Shown one piece after another: positions 54,085-62,447 of a stretch of 64,000 nucleotides of DNA. A model generated the notes under the pieces. The model was given only the letters and a program-made list of their open reading frames with translations, did not search any database and was not told the origin of the DNA. Both the position numbers and the translations under genes were made by a program. The number at the start of each line of letters is the position of its first letter. The stretch's first letter is position 1. Source of the DNA: Lachnospiraceae bacterium (GTDB lineage: Bacteria; Bacillota; Clostridia; Lachnospirales; Lachnospiraceae); NCBI GenBank assembly GCA_900757145.1, contig CAAEMT010000043.1:44811-108810 (forward strand), in the 5' to 3' direction.

Positions 54085-55125
54085 ATGAATACCAAAACAC
54101 CACGAGTTACACTGAAAGTAATTGCCGAACACTGCGGCTATTCCGTCAACACTGTATCCCGTGCACTGCGCGGTGACGAAAAACTCCCTGCACGCACTGT
54201 AGAAAAAATACGAAATACAGCTCAAGAGCTAGGATACATCCGCAATAATTTTGCAGCTGGGCTGCGTTCCGGACGAAGCAATATTATTGCGATTATCGTA
54301 GATGATATTTTGAACCATCATTATTCGCTACTGATTTCACAGATGGATCGTCTCCTAAAGGAGCTAGGATATGAGGTCATGATTCTTATTACAAATCTCC
54401 GGGATGATCTCGTACTCCACATGATCAATGTTGCTATCTCCAACTCTGTAGACGGTATTTTGTTTTTTCCATACACGACAAATGCAGCTCCGACACGACT
54501 GATACGCAAACACAATATTCCGTTTGTACTGGTTGATCGCGAAATCAGTAATATACAGGCAGATATTGTCTGCTGCAATGACTATGCCGGAGGCTATCTC
54601 GCCGGACAGGAGCTGTGCCGTCTCGGTCATCGCCGTTTTCTCTACGTACCAGGTCCGGAAAAAAATGGTTCGCAGATCCAACGTGACAGGGGATTTCGGG
54701 CTGCTCTTGCAGAGCACGGATTTGGAGCTGACTGTATCCGGACAATTACTTCTGTAGAGAAGCTTCCTATTTCCGCAGACTGCAGTGAGATTCTCAAACT
54801 GCTTTCGCCGATTGATTATACAGGCATTTTTGTCTTTCATGACCAGGCCGCTTATGTAATTCTCAACACGCTTCGTTCAGCCGGTTATCGTGTCCCGGAA
54901 GATATTTCCGTCATAGGATTTGACCACCTACGCCAGGGACTGCCTTATCTTCCGCCGCTTAGCTCGATAGCATGCAGTTCCAGTATGGACATTGCACATG
55001 CAGCTGTCCACGCACTTCAAATGCGTATCAAAAATCCGGCAATTCCATTCCAGCGAATAATTCTGGACGTTGCCTTTTATTCGGACGGTACAGCAGGACC
55101 AGTTCCGCATATAGCAGAAACATAA
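54085..55125 (+). CDS. LacI-family transcriptional regulator
   Basis: 346 residues. Helix-turn-helix at 8-32: VTLKVIAEHCGYSVNTVSRAL, with hinge helix RNNFAAGLRSGRSNIIAII. The effector domain is Peripla_BP-like: VDGILFFPYTTNAAPTRLI, DREISNIQADIVCCNDYAGG, DISVIGFDHLRQGLPYLPPL. ACGAGGAA precedes the ATG. It diverges from the arabino-oligosaccharide operon and faces its TAACGTTA sites. Effector probably arabinose or an arabinoside (inferred). Confidence 0.93.
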   Translation: MNTKTPRVTLKVIAEHCGYSVNTVSRALRGDEKLPARTVEKIRNTAQELGYIRNNFAAGLRSGRSNIIAIIVDDILNHHYSLLISQMDRLLKELGYEVMILITNLRDDLVLHMINVAISNSVDGILFFPYTTNAAPTRLIRKHNIPFVLVDREISNIQADIVCCNDYAGGYLAGQELCRLGHRRFLYVPGPEKNGSQIQRDRGFRAALAEHGFGADCIRTITSVEKLPISADCSEILKLLSPIDYTGIFVFHDQAAYVILNTLRSAGYRVPEDISVIGFDHLRQGLPYLPPLSSIACSSSMDIAHAAVHALQMRIKNPAIPFQRIILDVAFYSDGTAGPVPHIAET

Positions 55126-55160
55126 AACCGGAAGATTGTCAAATACTCTAGGTTATAGAA

Positions 55161-55219
55161 CAAAAGTGTGCTCCGCACACGCTCACGGTTTTACGCAGCT
55201 CTCACAGAGCACACTTTTG
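55161..55219. repeat. Perfect 13-bp inverted repeat beside repeat copy 2
   Basis: CAAAAGTGTGCTC (55161-55173) and GAGCACACTTTTG (55207-55219) enclose 33 bp. The right arm continues into the conserved GCCGCGCC end of copy 2. It may be a third hairpin of a full-length element, or an independent terminator-like hairpin near the lacI end. Confidence 0.7.
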
Positions 55220-55341
55220 CCGCGCCGGATGCATATTGTGAAGCAATTACATACCTCTTGCATCCGTGCGCATCCTGATTTTTGTGTCATGGAAAGGCTT
55301 TCGCGCGTCAGCGTGGCAAGGTCTTTCCTATGACACAAAAA
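55213..55341 (-). repeat. Terminator-adjacent repeat, copy 2 (best-preserved)
   Basis: Minus strand: TTTTTGTGTCATAGGAAAG (55323-55341) pairs with CTTTCCATGACACAAAAA (hairpin 1). Then ATGCGCACGGATGCA and TGCATCCGGCGCGGC form hairpin 2 around GGTATGTAATTGCTTCACAA, ending GGCAAAAG. Near-identical blocks occur in copy 3. It begins in the U-tract of the M42 peptidase terminator. Confidence 0.8.
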
Positions 55342-55383
55342 CAGCTGCCGTAAAATATCCTCAGCAGATATTTTACGGCAGCT
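55337..55383 (-). terminator. Rho-independent terminator of the M42 peptidase gene
   Basis: Perfect 17-bp stem: AGCTGCCGTAAAATATC (55367-55383 read on minus) with its complement (55343-55359), then TGTTTTTG. It lies 40 bp after the stop. Confidence 0.9.
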
Positions 55384-55422
55384 ACATTCTGTCCATTTAT
55401 TATTCTCTTCAGTATACTTTTG

Positions 55423-56451
55423 TCAGCCCAGATATGCTTTCAGCAATTCAAATGTATTTTCCGCCCCTTTTCTATGCGAGCGCTCATAGCCGTGAGAGGC
55501 ATACACACCTGGTCCGATCAGACCGTGCCGAATATCATATCCTGCTCTCAGCGCGACGTCCGCATCTGAGCCATAATACGGATATACGTCAACCGCATAG
55601 GAAATTTTGTTTTCCTTTGCTGCCCGTACAAGTTCTGAAACTACGCTGTAATCATACGGTCCCGTGCTGTCCTTGGCACAGATTGATACCTGCATCTCAT
55701 CACAGGACAGCCCCTCTCCGACACATCCCATATCAACAGAAATCATTTCTGTCACTCCTTCCGGTATGCCGGCTGCTCCACCATGTCCAACCTCCTCATA
55801 CGTTGTAAACATCGCGTATACACAACGCTTCGGAGTGATTTTCTGTTCTTGTAAATATTTTGCATATCCCAGAATAATACAAGAGCTGAATTTATCATCG
55901 AGGAAACGGCTCTTGATATAGCCGCTTTCTGTCACAACAGTACGCGGATCAAAGCAAACGTAATCCCCTGCCATAATTCCAAGAGCCTCCACATCTGCTT
56001 TTGATGAAACTTCTTCATCAATCAGCGCTTCCATACTGTCATATGTACGTTTTTCCTCACTGTAATTCCCATTTACATGTACGGACGCATCGGTAAGCTG
56101 GAACGTTGCATCGTAAATCTTTCCGTCCCGCGTATGAATATGACAGTTCTCTGCTTCCGTATTATTCGGATTCAGACCGCCGATATTTGTAAGCTTCAGC
56201 CTTCCGTTTTCTTTAATCTGAGTCACCATGGCTCCAAGCGTATCGATATGAGCAGCCAGAAGGACTGCATTCTCCACATCTTCCCCTCCAAGATCTACCA
56301 ATACTGAACCTTTGTTAGTCAGTTTTGGTACATAACCAAGCTTTGTGAGCTCCTCGCAAAGAAAACGCGCCGCATTGTGCGTAAATCCCGAAGGACTTGG
56401 TATCGCAATAAGTTTCTGTGTCATCTCCATGATATAATCAATATAGTTCAT
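55423..56451 (-). CDS. M42-family metallo-aminopeptidase
   Basis: 342 residues, normal for M42 (FrvX/PepA/TET type). Metal and catalytic residues in order: LLAAHIDTLGAMV (His, Asp), SRFLDDKFSSCIILG (bridging Asp), MFTTYEEVGHGGAAG (Glu pair), MISVDMGCVG (Asp) and YASHGYERSH (last His). All are present. Cytoplasmic, usually a self-compartmentalised dodecamer that trims peptides. GGGGAGG before the ATG. Single gene with its own terminator; the 446-bp space upstream contains structured GC-rich repeats. Confidence 0.92.
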   Translation of the reverse strand: MNYIDYIMEMTQKLIAIPSPSGFTHNAARFLCEELTKLGYVPKLTNKGSVLVDLGGEDVENAVLLAAHIDTLGAMVTQIKENGRLKLTNIGGLNPNNTEAENCHIHTRDGKIYDATFQLTDASVHVNGNYSEEKRTYDSMEALIDEEVSSKADVEALGIMAGDYVCFDPRTVVTESGYIKSRFLDDKFSSCIILGYAKYLQEQKITPKRCVYAMFTTYEEVGHGGAAGIPEGVTEMISVDMGCVGEGLSCDEMQVSICAKDSTGPYDYSVVSELVRAAKENKISYAVDVYPYYGSDADVALRAGYDIRHGLIGPGVYASHGYERSHRKGAENTFELLKAYLG

Positions 56452-56481
56452 ATCTGTTTTCCTCCCCGATCTTCAATCTCT

Positions 56482-56572
56482 ACTTCGCCATGCAGTCCGC
56501 AGAGCGCCCCTACGGGGCTTTTCGCTGCAGCAAGCTGCGGCTGAATGGGCGTTTAGCCCATTCCTGCAAAAC
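56482..56572. repeat. GC-rich hairpin module, copy A
   Basis: Starts CTTCGCCATGCAGTCCGCAG, then GAGCGCCCCTACGGGGCTT (hairpin), GCTGCAGCAAGCTGCGGC and AATGGGCGTTTAGCCCATTC (hairpin), ending TGCAAAACG. Copy B at 56729-56823 repeats the order with compensating changes in stems. Confidence 0.8.
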
Positions 56573-56603
56573 GTAGTTTTCGCCAGTCTTCCAGTACGAC
56601 ATG

Positions 56604-56682
56604 TCACAGACCTGCCGGCTTCGCCGTCAGTCGTGCCTTACGGCACTTTTGTCTGTGACTGTCGGGCGTTTAGCCCGACTGC
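56604..56682. repeat. Hairpins between GC-rich copies A and B
   Basis: GTCACAGAC (56604-56612) pairs with GTCTGTGAC (56651-56659) around GTGCC-TTAC-GGCAC; then GTCGGGC-GTTT-AGCCCGAC (56659-56677). Confidence 0.75.
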
Positions 56683-56728
56683 ACAGTACCAAAAAAAGGC
56701 TCATATAGGCAAGCCTGATTTCTCTCTG

Positions 56729-56823
56729 CTTCGCCATGCAGACCGCAGAGCGCCCCTGCGGGGCTTCCCGCTGCTTTGCAGCTCCCTGCGGCTGAATGGG
56801 CATTTAGCCCATTCCTGTAAAAC
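56729..56823. repeat. GC-rich hairpin module, copy B
   Basis: CTTCGCCATGCAGACCGCAG, GAGCGCCCCTGCGGGGCTT, GCTGCTTTGCAGCTCCCTG, AATGGGCATTTAGCCCATTC, TGTAAAACG. Where stems differ from copy A, many changes keep pairing or fall in loops. A further AAACGAGAA/TTCTCGTTTT pairing follows at 56820-56876, next to the nrdD stop. Confidence 0.8.
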
Positions 56824-56897
56824 GAGAAATTCAGACTGCTTCGGATAAATCCGATCGTTCTGCTTTTCTCGTTTTCCTGCATGGCTAAACTGTTTTA

Positions 56898-59030
56898 TCA
56901 CATGCTCTTTCGTTCTGCTATTTCTGCCATTTTTGCCGCATTCAGACGTGTGTCTCCATGCACCCGGCTATAGGAAAGATAACCGTTCATGCGGTCGATT
57001 TTTGTAAGATTGCTTGAACCGCACTTCGGACAAACATCCATCTCCAGCTCCTGATGACCACAGTCATCGCAGTAAGCAAGAGACAGGTTTACACCTTCAT
57101 AGTATCCCAAACTCATTGCACGGCGGATCAGACTTTTGATCGCTTCCATATTATAATCAATCGGATAACGTACATATTGAATTTTTCCGCCATTGCAGAG
57201 CTCCCAGAACCGTCCTTCCAGATCCTGCTTTTCTATAGGCGTCAGATCCTCTGTCACATGACAATGGAAGCTGTTGCTTACATACGGACGGTCAGATACA
57301 TTCTCAATAATACCGTATTTTTTGCGGAACTGCTCTACCTGCAGACCGCAAAGGCTCTCTGCCGGCGTACCATAAATTGCATAAAGCCATCCGTCCTCCC
57401 GCTTAAACTCTGCCACTTTATCGTTGATATGCTGAAGTACCTCTAACGCGAACTGTCCGTCTTGTGCGATGGACTTTCCATTATAAAGTTCCTGCAGCTC
57501 ATTCAGTGCAGTAATTCCAAAAGATGCCGTCATCGGCTTTAAGAGAGGTTTGATCTTGTCATTGGGCTTTAAATGTCCGCCGTAGAATCCGCCCTCACAG
57601 TATGCAAGCGGATTCGTAGACGCGCGCATCTCGCCAAGATAGTCGTACGTGCGAATGTGCAGACGGCGGATCATTTCCAGATAATAATCAAGCACCTCAT
57701 AGAAATCACGGCTCTCCGCACGGGATTTTGCCAGAATCATCGGCAAATGGAGACTGACAGCGCCCACATTAAATCTTCCGACAAACACAGGATAATCATT
57801 CTCATCAGCCGGATCCATACCGCCTCTTACATACCACGGACTTAAAAAGGCCCGGCATCCCATCGGGCTGATTACCTTCCCGTATTTTTTGTACATACTG
57901 GAAATATATCCCTCTCCTGTCATAGAAAGCCAGTCAGGATACATCGTCTTTGCGGAACACTCAATTCCGGCCTCAAACACATCCTCGCACACACCGCCCG
58001 GACAATGCAGCTTCTCATCATAAAGGAATACGATCTTCGGGAAAAGAACCGGCTTTTTGTTTCCTTTCCTTCCCTGTCCGCCCTTATGCACTTCGAGAAG
58101 CGATATGGAAATCATCCTTGCGAAATCATCTGTTCCAAGACCGAGCGTCACTGTCACAAACGGATAATCCCCACGCGAAGAGCCTACTGTATTCAGTTTA
58201 TACTCGATGCCCTGCCATCCCTGATCGCAGTCCCGGCGCACCTTGTCCTGCGCATACTGATAGGACTTTTCTTCTGCGCCCTCCCATGACGGATCGGCAT
58301 ATTTCATAAATTCTTCCTGATATTTTTCAAAACTTTTCTTTGCGTACGGAGCAAGGATCTTATCTACTTCCGGTACCGTAAAGCCGCCGTACTGCTGTGC
58401 CGCCGTACTCAGGATAATATCTCCCATAACGTCAAACGCTGTATCAAGCGTCTTAGGCTCATTGTACCAGACGTTCCCCATCTCAAATCCATCTTTCAAA
58501 ACAGATCCGACATCGAACAGACAGCAGTTCATCGTATCAAGACGCGCTGACTGGTCATGAATATAAATATATCCGTCCTTGCACGCCTGCAGCTCATCCC
58601 GTGTCATAAAAAACTTGCGGTAAAGCTCTTTATTCAGTTCATTAAAGATAAGACTTCTCTTCGTTGCAACGAGAGCGCTGTCTGTATTGGCATTGCTCTT
58701 ATCTCCGATATAGCGGATAGACTGACTCTTTGTATAAACATCATCCATCATATGGATAAAATCAAGCTTGTAGTTGCGGTAATCGCGGTAGCTTTTTGCC
58801 ACAGCAGGATTCACAGCCTCCAATGCTCCCTCAACGATGTTGTGCATCTCCTGAATCGTAATTCCTTCTTTATGCAGAGACTCCGCTTTTTCCTTTGCAA
58901 AGTCGCAAAGAAACTGAAGCTCTTCCTCTGTAAACTTATACAAGATGCGGGCTGCTGATTTATTTACGGCAACGATGATCTTCTGCACATTAAAGGCTTC
59001 CTTCGTTCCGTCTTTCTTGATTACATACAT
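56898..59030 (-). CDS. nrdD: Anaerobic ribonucleoside-triphosphate reductase
   Basis: 710 residues, usual for NrdD. It reduces NTPs to dNTPs with a glycyl radical under anaerobiosis. N-terminal ATP cone: MYVIKKDGTKEAFNVQKIIV (~1-95). Barrel core with active-site Cys candidates (DTMNCCLFDVG) and the motif ETHN-like region CHVTEDLTPIEKQDL. C-terminal zinc site: CDDC (654-657) and CPKC (667-670). Glycyl radical: RMNGYLSYSR, Gly683. The activating enzyme NrdG normally lies beside nrdD and is not visible here. GGAG lies 9 bp before the ATG. Confidence 0.96.
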   Translation of the reverse strand: MYVIKKDGTKEAFNVQKIIVAVNKSAARILYKFTEEELQFLCDFAKEKAESLHKEGITIQEMHNIVEGALEAVNPAVAKSYRDYRNYKLDFIHMMDDVYTKSQSIRYIGDKSNANTDSALVATKRSLIFNELNKELYRKFFMTRDELQACKDGYIYIHDQSARLDTMNCCLFDVGSVLKDGFEMGNVWYNEPKTLDTAFDVMGDIILSTAAQQYGGFTVPEVDKILAPYAKKSFEKYQEEFMKYADPSWEGAEEKSYQYAQDKVRRDCDQGWQGIEYKLNTVGSSRGDYPFVTVTLGLGTDDFARMISISLLEVHKGGQGRKGNKKPVLFPKIVFLYDEKLHCPGGVCEDVFEAGIECSAKTMYPDWLSMTGEGYISSMYKKYGKVISPMGCRAFLSPWYVRGGMDPADENDYPVFVGRFNVGAVSLHLPMILAKSRAESRDFYEVLDYYLEMIRRLHIRTYDYLGEMRASTNPLAYCEGGFYGGHLKPNDKIKPLLKPMTASFGITALNELQELYNGKSIAQDGQFALEVLQHINDKVAEFKREDGWLYAIYGTPAESLCGLQVEQFRKKYGIIENVSDRPYVSNSFHCHVTEDLTPIEKQDLEGRFWELCNGGKIQYVRYPIDYNMEAIKSLIRRAMSLGYYEGVNLSLAYCDDCGHQELEMDVCPKCGSSNLTKIDRMNGYLSYSRVHGDTRLNAAKMAEIAERKSM

Positions 59031-59069
59031 ACTCTGCTACTCCTTCTTTATACAAACTGACAAACACTT

Positions 59070-59096
59070 CGGTCTGTAATAGATTACTACAGACCG
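59070..59096. promoter_or_regulatory. Hairpin in the nrdD leader
   Basis: Perfect 9-bp inverted repeat CGGTCTGTA-N9-TACAGACCG between promoter and ATG. There is no U-run. Possible operator or RNA control element. Confidence 0.55.
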
Positions 59097-59107
59097 ACTT
59101 TTAGTTA

Positions 59108-59155
59108 AACTATATATTGTTATTAGAGTATAACCCAATTCCAATATCTTGTAAA
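59108..59155 (-). promoter_or_regulatory. nrdD: nrdD promoter with possible NrdR box
   Basis: Minus strand -35 TTTACA (59150-59155), 17 bp, -10 TATACT (59127-59132). AACAATATATAGTTT at ~59108-59122, around the start point, resembles a single NrdR box (ACACTATATATTGTGT type). Confidence 0.6.
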
Positions 59156-59168
59156 GATATATTTTGAA

Positions 59169-60950
59169 TCATTCATATACGATGACCGGAGTCCCGATTG
59201 ACACTGCATTATAGATCGTCTGTACCTGCTCATAAGGCGTATTAACGCATCCGTGCGAACCGTTTGAGAGATAAATGCTTCCTCCGAAATATGCCCGCTC
59301 TTTCAGGTCATGAATTCCTACGTCTCCATTAAACGGCATCCAATAATCTACCGGAGACGTATAGCCCTCTCCCGTCAAAATCGCATTCTGCTTTTTCGCG
59401 TCGATCGCCCACACACCGCCTGAAGGCGTAGCATTTCCTTTGTTCGGATTTCCGGTAACAACGGGTGTATCTACGATGAGATTTCCATTTTCATAGCACC
59501 ACATCCGCTGCTGCGAAAGACAGATTTCCACATATGTATAACCGATCCCGTTATTCTCATGGCTCATTGCAGAATACAGATACACCGGTTCCAGAGTACC
59601 GCGATACCCTTCGTCCATCGCAGTTCTAAGCGCCAAAAGCGTCTCTCCCTGATCAAGGCACCAGCCGTAATCACCACCCGAAAGCGTGACAGTCGTACCC
59701 AGAGACGTCTGAAATTCAAGTGGAAGTCCAAATGTATCATACTTAGCCGCCAGTTCTTCTACATACTGTTCTACACACGCATCATCTATTGCAAACACGC
59801 CGTCTGAGATCTCAACAATCCAGTCCCTCATCACGGAAGCATCCACAACCTCCTGTACCGAACCGAAATCAAGTGAAATATCGGCACTCGCAAGCTCACT
59901 CATAGAAGCGGCATCCCGCATGAGTTCTTTATTGTCGTGATAGATCTGCGGATTGATATAGCAGTCTTCTTCGTCAAGGGAAACCTGGTTTTTTCCCTTA
60001 TCAAGGCAGGCAAAAAGAAGCTCCTTTGTCTTGTCTTTATCAAGTGTCGTTCCCATGACCTCTTCTACCACTTCAAAACCGTATTCCCCTGCTTCAATAT
60101 ATGCATCCCTCGGGGGAACAGCACGGATACTGTCCATGCACATAAGCGTATTGATCCGTTCTGCAGCTGCATCACGGTTATACGAGAACGCCACAGAATC
60201 TGCCCGACCCTTCGCCAAAAACATCATCACCGGCCAAAAATAGGAGCGTTGTGCAGTAAGCATCTCATCAATACTCCCATCATCCACAAAATTGAGTGCG
60301 ATCTCCTTTGCTCCAATCGTCTCTGTCTGATCTTCTCGTTCCAGAATCTTCAGCTCATACGCTCCCAGCTTCTTTGCCGCAGCCTTTTTGACTTCTTCCG
60401 CAGTCATCTGACTGCAGTCCATCCCAAGAATAACTGTTTCCTCGTAAAAGTGCAGCCCAAAATACACAGCCGCTCCAATATAGGCGGCAGCGGCAAGTCC
60501 TCCGAAGCAATACAGCACACGCCGCAGCCTGCCAAGTCTATGACTGCGCAGCTTTTCCTGAAATCCCTTTTCCCTTTTTGCATCTGCTCTTTTCCTGCTT
60601 TGCGAACCTCTGTATCTTATGTCACTTTTATCTCCGCCCTGTGAACCTCTGTATCTTATATCGCTTTTATTCCTGCCCTGCGAGCCTCTGTATCTTATAT
60701 CGCTTTTATTCCTGCCCTGCGAACCTCTGTATGCCGTATCACTTTTATCCCTGCCCTGCGAGCCTCTGTATCTTATATCGCTTTTATCTCCGCCCTGTGA
60801 ACCTCTGTATCTTATATCACTTTTATCCCTGCCCTGCGAGCCTCTGTATCTTGTATCACTCTGGCTTGTTTGCGGTGTATAGTTCTCCCCCGTATATACA
60901 TGGGCTCTTCTGCTTAAGCGCTCGTGTTTTCTTCTGTTCTCCTCCGTCAT
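59169..60950 (-). CDS. L,D-transpeptidase with basic N-terminal 13-residue repeats
   Basis: 593 residues. Residues 34-124 are seven copies of a 13-residue unit (RYRGSQGRDKSDI and variants), strongly basic and cytoplasmic. One transmembrane helix follows (FGGLAAAAYIGAAVYFGLHF, ~150-170). Outside are a Peptidoglycan-binding-4 type region (MDCSQMTAEEVKKAAAKKLG and on, ~185-450) and the YkuD catalytic domain (~465-593) with IHDLKERAYFGG and the catalytic SHGCVNTP (His, Cys). It cross-links or modifies peptidoglycan 3-3. The extended cytoplasmic repeat tail is unusual for this family. Confidence 0.92.
   Translation of the reverse strand: MTEENRRKHERLSRRAHVYTGENYTPQTSQSDTRYRGSQGRDKSDIRYRGSQGGDKSDIRYRGSQGRDKSDTAYRGSQGRNKSDIRYRGSQGRNKSDIRYRGSQGGDKSDIRYRGSQSRKRADAKREKGFQEKLRSHRLGRLRRVLYCFGGLAAAAYIGAAVYFGLHFYEETVILGMDCSQMTAEEVKKAAAKKLGAYELKILEREDQTETIGAKEIALNFVDDGSIDEMLTAQRSYFWPVMMFLAKGRADSVAFSYNRDAAAERINTLMCMDSIRAVPPRDAYIEAGEYGFEVVEEVMGTTLDKDKTKELLFACLDKGKNQVSLDEEDCYINPQIYHDNKELMRDAASMSELASADISLDFGSVQEVVDASVMRDWIVEISDGVFAIDDACVEQYVEELAAKYDTFGLPLEFQTSLGTTVTLSGGDYGWCLDQGETLLALRTAMDEGYRGTLEPVYLYSAMSHENNGIGYTYVEICLSQQRMWCYENGNLIVDTPVVTGNPNKGNATPSGGVWAIDAKKQNAILTGEGYTSPVDYWMPFNGDVGIHDLKERAYFGGSIYLSNGSHGCVNTPYEQVQTIYNAVSIGTPVIVYE
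60579..60851. repeat. 39-bp coding tandem repeat (7 units) in the L,D-transpeptidase gene
   Basis: Units read on the plus strand approx. CGAGCCTCTGTATCTTATAT plus CGCTTTTATCCCTGCCCTG. Variation (RD, GD, RN) is mostly single base, which points to recent expansion; copy number probably differs between strains. Confidence 0.9.
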
Positions 60951-60985
60951 TTCCTACTTATCCCCCTGAATCCTGCCGCATCAGA

Positions 60986-61525
60986 TCATACTTTCTGTTC
61001 ATTGCGCAGCTCTGACAGCTCCTTTACTGCTCTGATTATCTCCGTACAGATTTCCTCCGCACTTTTTTCATCCGTTTCTACTGTAATATCAGCCGCCGCA
61101 AGATACTTCGGCAGCCGCTCCTGCATCATTGCTCTGACATACGCCTCATTCATATTGCCTTCCAGAAGAGGACGCGTATGGCTGTGTGCCACGCGTGAAA
61201 GTACTGTATCGGGACGCACACTTAAATAGATGATCCTTCCGCTCTTTTTCATTGCTTCCACATTGCGTCTTCGCATCGCCGCGCCTCCGCCGCAGGAAAC
61301 GACAGTCCCCTGCCTTTCTTCAAGCTCCCTCAAAAGCTCTGTCTCCAAAGCCCGAAAATATGCTTCGCCCTTTTTTTCAAAAATTTCGGATATCTTCATC
61401 TTCTCCCGCGCTTCGATCTCTTCATCCATTTCCAAAAGCTGCATTTTGCAGCGGTCCTTCAGCATTCGCGCTGCCGTTGACTTGCCTGCCCCCATAAAAC
61501 CTATCAAAAAAATATTCTCCGCCAT
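60986..61525 (-). CDS. aroK: Shikimate kinase
   Basis: 179 residues from the ATG at 61525 (GGAGG 5 bp before; the ATG at 61537 would place that site inside the gene). P-loop IGFMGAGKST, substrate-binding DEEIEAREKMKISEIFEKKG (Asp, Arg), VVSCGGGAAMRRRNVEAMKK (Gly-rich), and lid RVAHSHTRPLLEG. It phosphorylates shikimate in chorismate synthesis. The next gene downstream is the L,D-transpeptidase, 35 bp away. Confidence 0.94.
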   Translation of the reverse strand: MAENIFLIGFMGAGKSTAARMLKDRCKMQLLEMDEEIEAREKMKISEIFEKKGEAYFRALETELLRELEERQGTVVSCGGGAAMRRRNVEAMKKSGRIIYLSVRPDTVLSRVAHSHTRPLLEGNMNEAYVRAMMQERLPKYLAAADITVETDEKSAEEICTEIIRAVKELSELRNEQKV

Positions 61526-61582
61526 ACCAGCCTCCATGTCTTTTCCTTACAAATATATCGTGCTGCCGCTCCTGTGCAACCA

Positions 61583-61710
61583 CTTTTGCCGCGCCGGATG
61601 AATACTGCACGGCAATTACAGATCCCTAGCATCCGTGCGCATCTTAATTTTTGTGTCAGAGAGAAACTTTCGCGCCTCAGCGTGGCAAGCTCTTTCCCAT
61701 GACATAAAAA
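61583..61710 (-). repeat. Terminator-adjacent repeat, copy 3
   Basis: Minus strand: TTTTTTATGTCATGGGAAAG, TTGCCACGCTGAGGCGCGAA, GACACAAAAATTAAGATGCG, CACGGATGCTAGG, TGTAATTGC, CATCCGGCGCGGCAAAAG. Colinear with copy 2. It starts in the U-tract of the nitroreductase terminator. Confidence 0.8.
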
Positions 61711-61763
61711 AGCTGCTGCAACCATTTTCGAAAAGCTTCTCCGAAATATATTTTACAGCAGCT
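61705..61763 (-). terminator. Rho-independent terminator of the nitroreductase gene
   Basis: AGCTGCTG (61711-61718) pairs with CAGCAGCT (61756-61763), with ATTTTCG/CGAAATAT inside, then TTTTTT on the minus strand. Confidence 0.85.
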
Positions 61764-61808
61764 TATGGATTACCCGGTGATTTCTTTCCGATGCAGCATA
61801 CACAGAAT

Positions 61809-62330
61809 TTATTCTGCGTAGTATACCCAGTGCTCTTTTCGCTTGGACTCTTTCGGATACTCTCCGTCCGCATATCCAAGCACGCAGTGTCCGATTCCTT
61901 CGTATTCTCCCTCAATGCCGAGCGAACGAAGAAGCTCCTTGCCTTCCGCCATCTCAAACTCTTCTTTTGCCCTGTGGATCCAGCAGCTTCCGATTCCCAG
62001 CCCGTGTGCCGCAAGCATCAGATTTGCCATAACAAGGCTTCCGTCATACACACGGTTTGCACTGTTTTTATCTGCCAATACGATAAGGACGACCGGAGCT
62101 CCATAAAACGGATCACTCTGTGTCCCCATAATCCCCGCATTCAGCCGGGAAAGCCTGTCCCTTATTTCTTTATTTGTGACTGCAACAATGATCGGAGACT
62201 GTCTGTTCATGGCACTCGGCGCATGCGTGCCTGCATCAATTATTTTTTCAAGAATATCCTTCGGTATCATATCCGACTTGAATCTTTTTACACTTCTTCT
62301 GGTTCTGATCAGTTCCAATGCATCCATCAT
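61809..62330 (-). CDS. Nitroreductase-family NAD(P)H:flavin protein
   Basis: 173 residues. FMN-binding features: IRTRRSVKRFKSDMIP at the N-terminus, APSAMNRQSPIIVAVTN, SLVMANLMLAAHGLGIGSCWIH and GHCVLGYADGEYP. The set is complete for the short single-domain nitroreductases. It reduces nitro groups, flavins or quinones with NAD(P)H; substrate unknown. Two Met codons in a row; GGAGG suits the first (62330). Confidence 0.92.
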   Translation of the reverse strand: MMDALELIRTRRSVKRFKSDMIPKDILEKIIDAGTHAPSAMNRQSPIIVAVTNKEIRDRLSRLNAGIMGTQSDPFYGAPVVLIVLADKNSANRVYDGSLVMANLMLAAHGLGIGSCWIHRAKEEFEMAEGKELLRSLGIEGEYEGIGHCVLGYADGEYPKESKRKEHWVYYAE

Positions 62331-62447
62331 AATACATCCTCCTTACCATTTTTTGTTCACTCTGTTTCTACTATTATAATACAGTTTCCTCTACTTTAAA
62401 AGACTAAAAGAAAATCTGTACCATCCTGCATGTTATGCGGTAGGAAG

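Noticed and set aside
60579..60851. Possible CRISPR-like array of 39-bp repeats
   Set aside because: The units are contiguous with no spacers and keep frame with the L,D-transpeptidase; it is a coding minisatellite.
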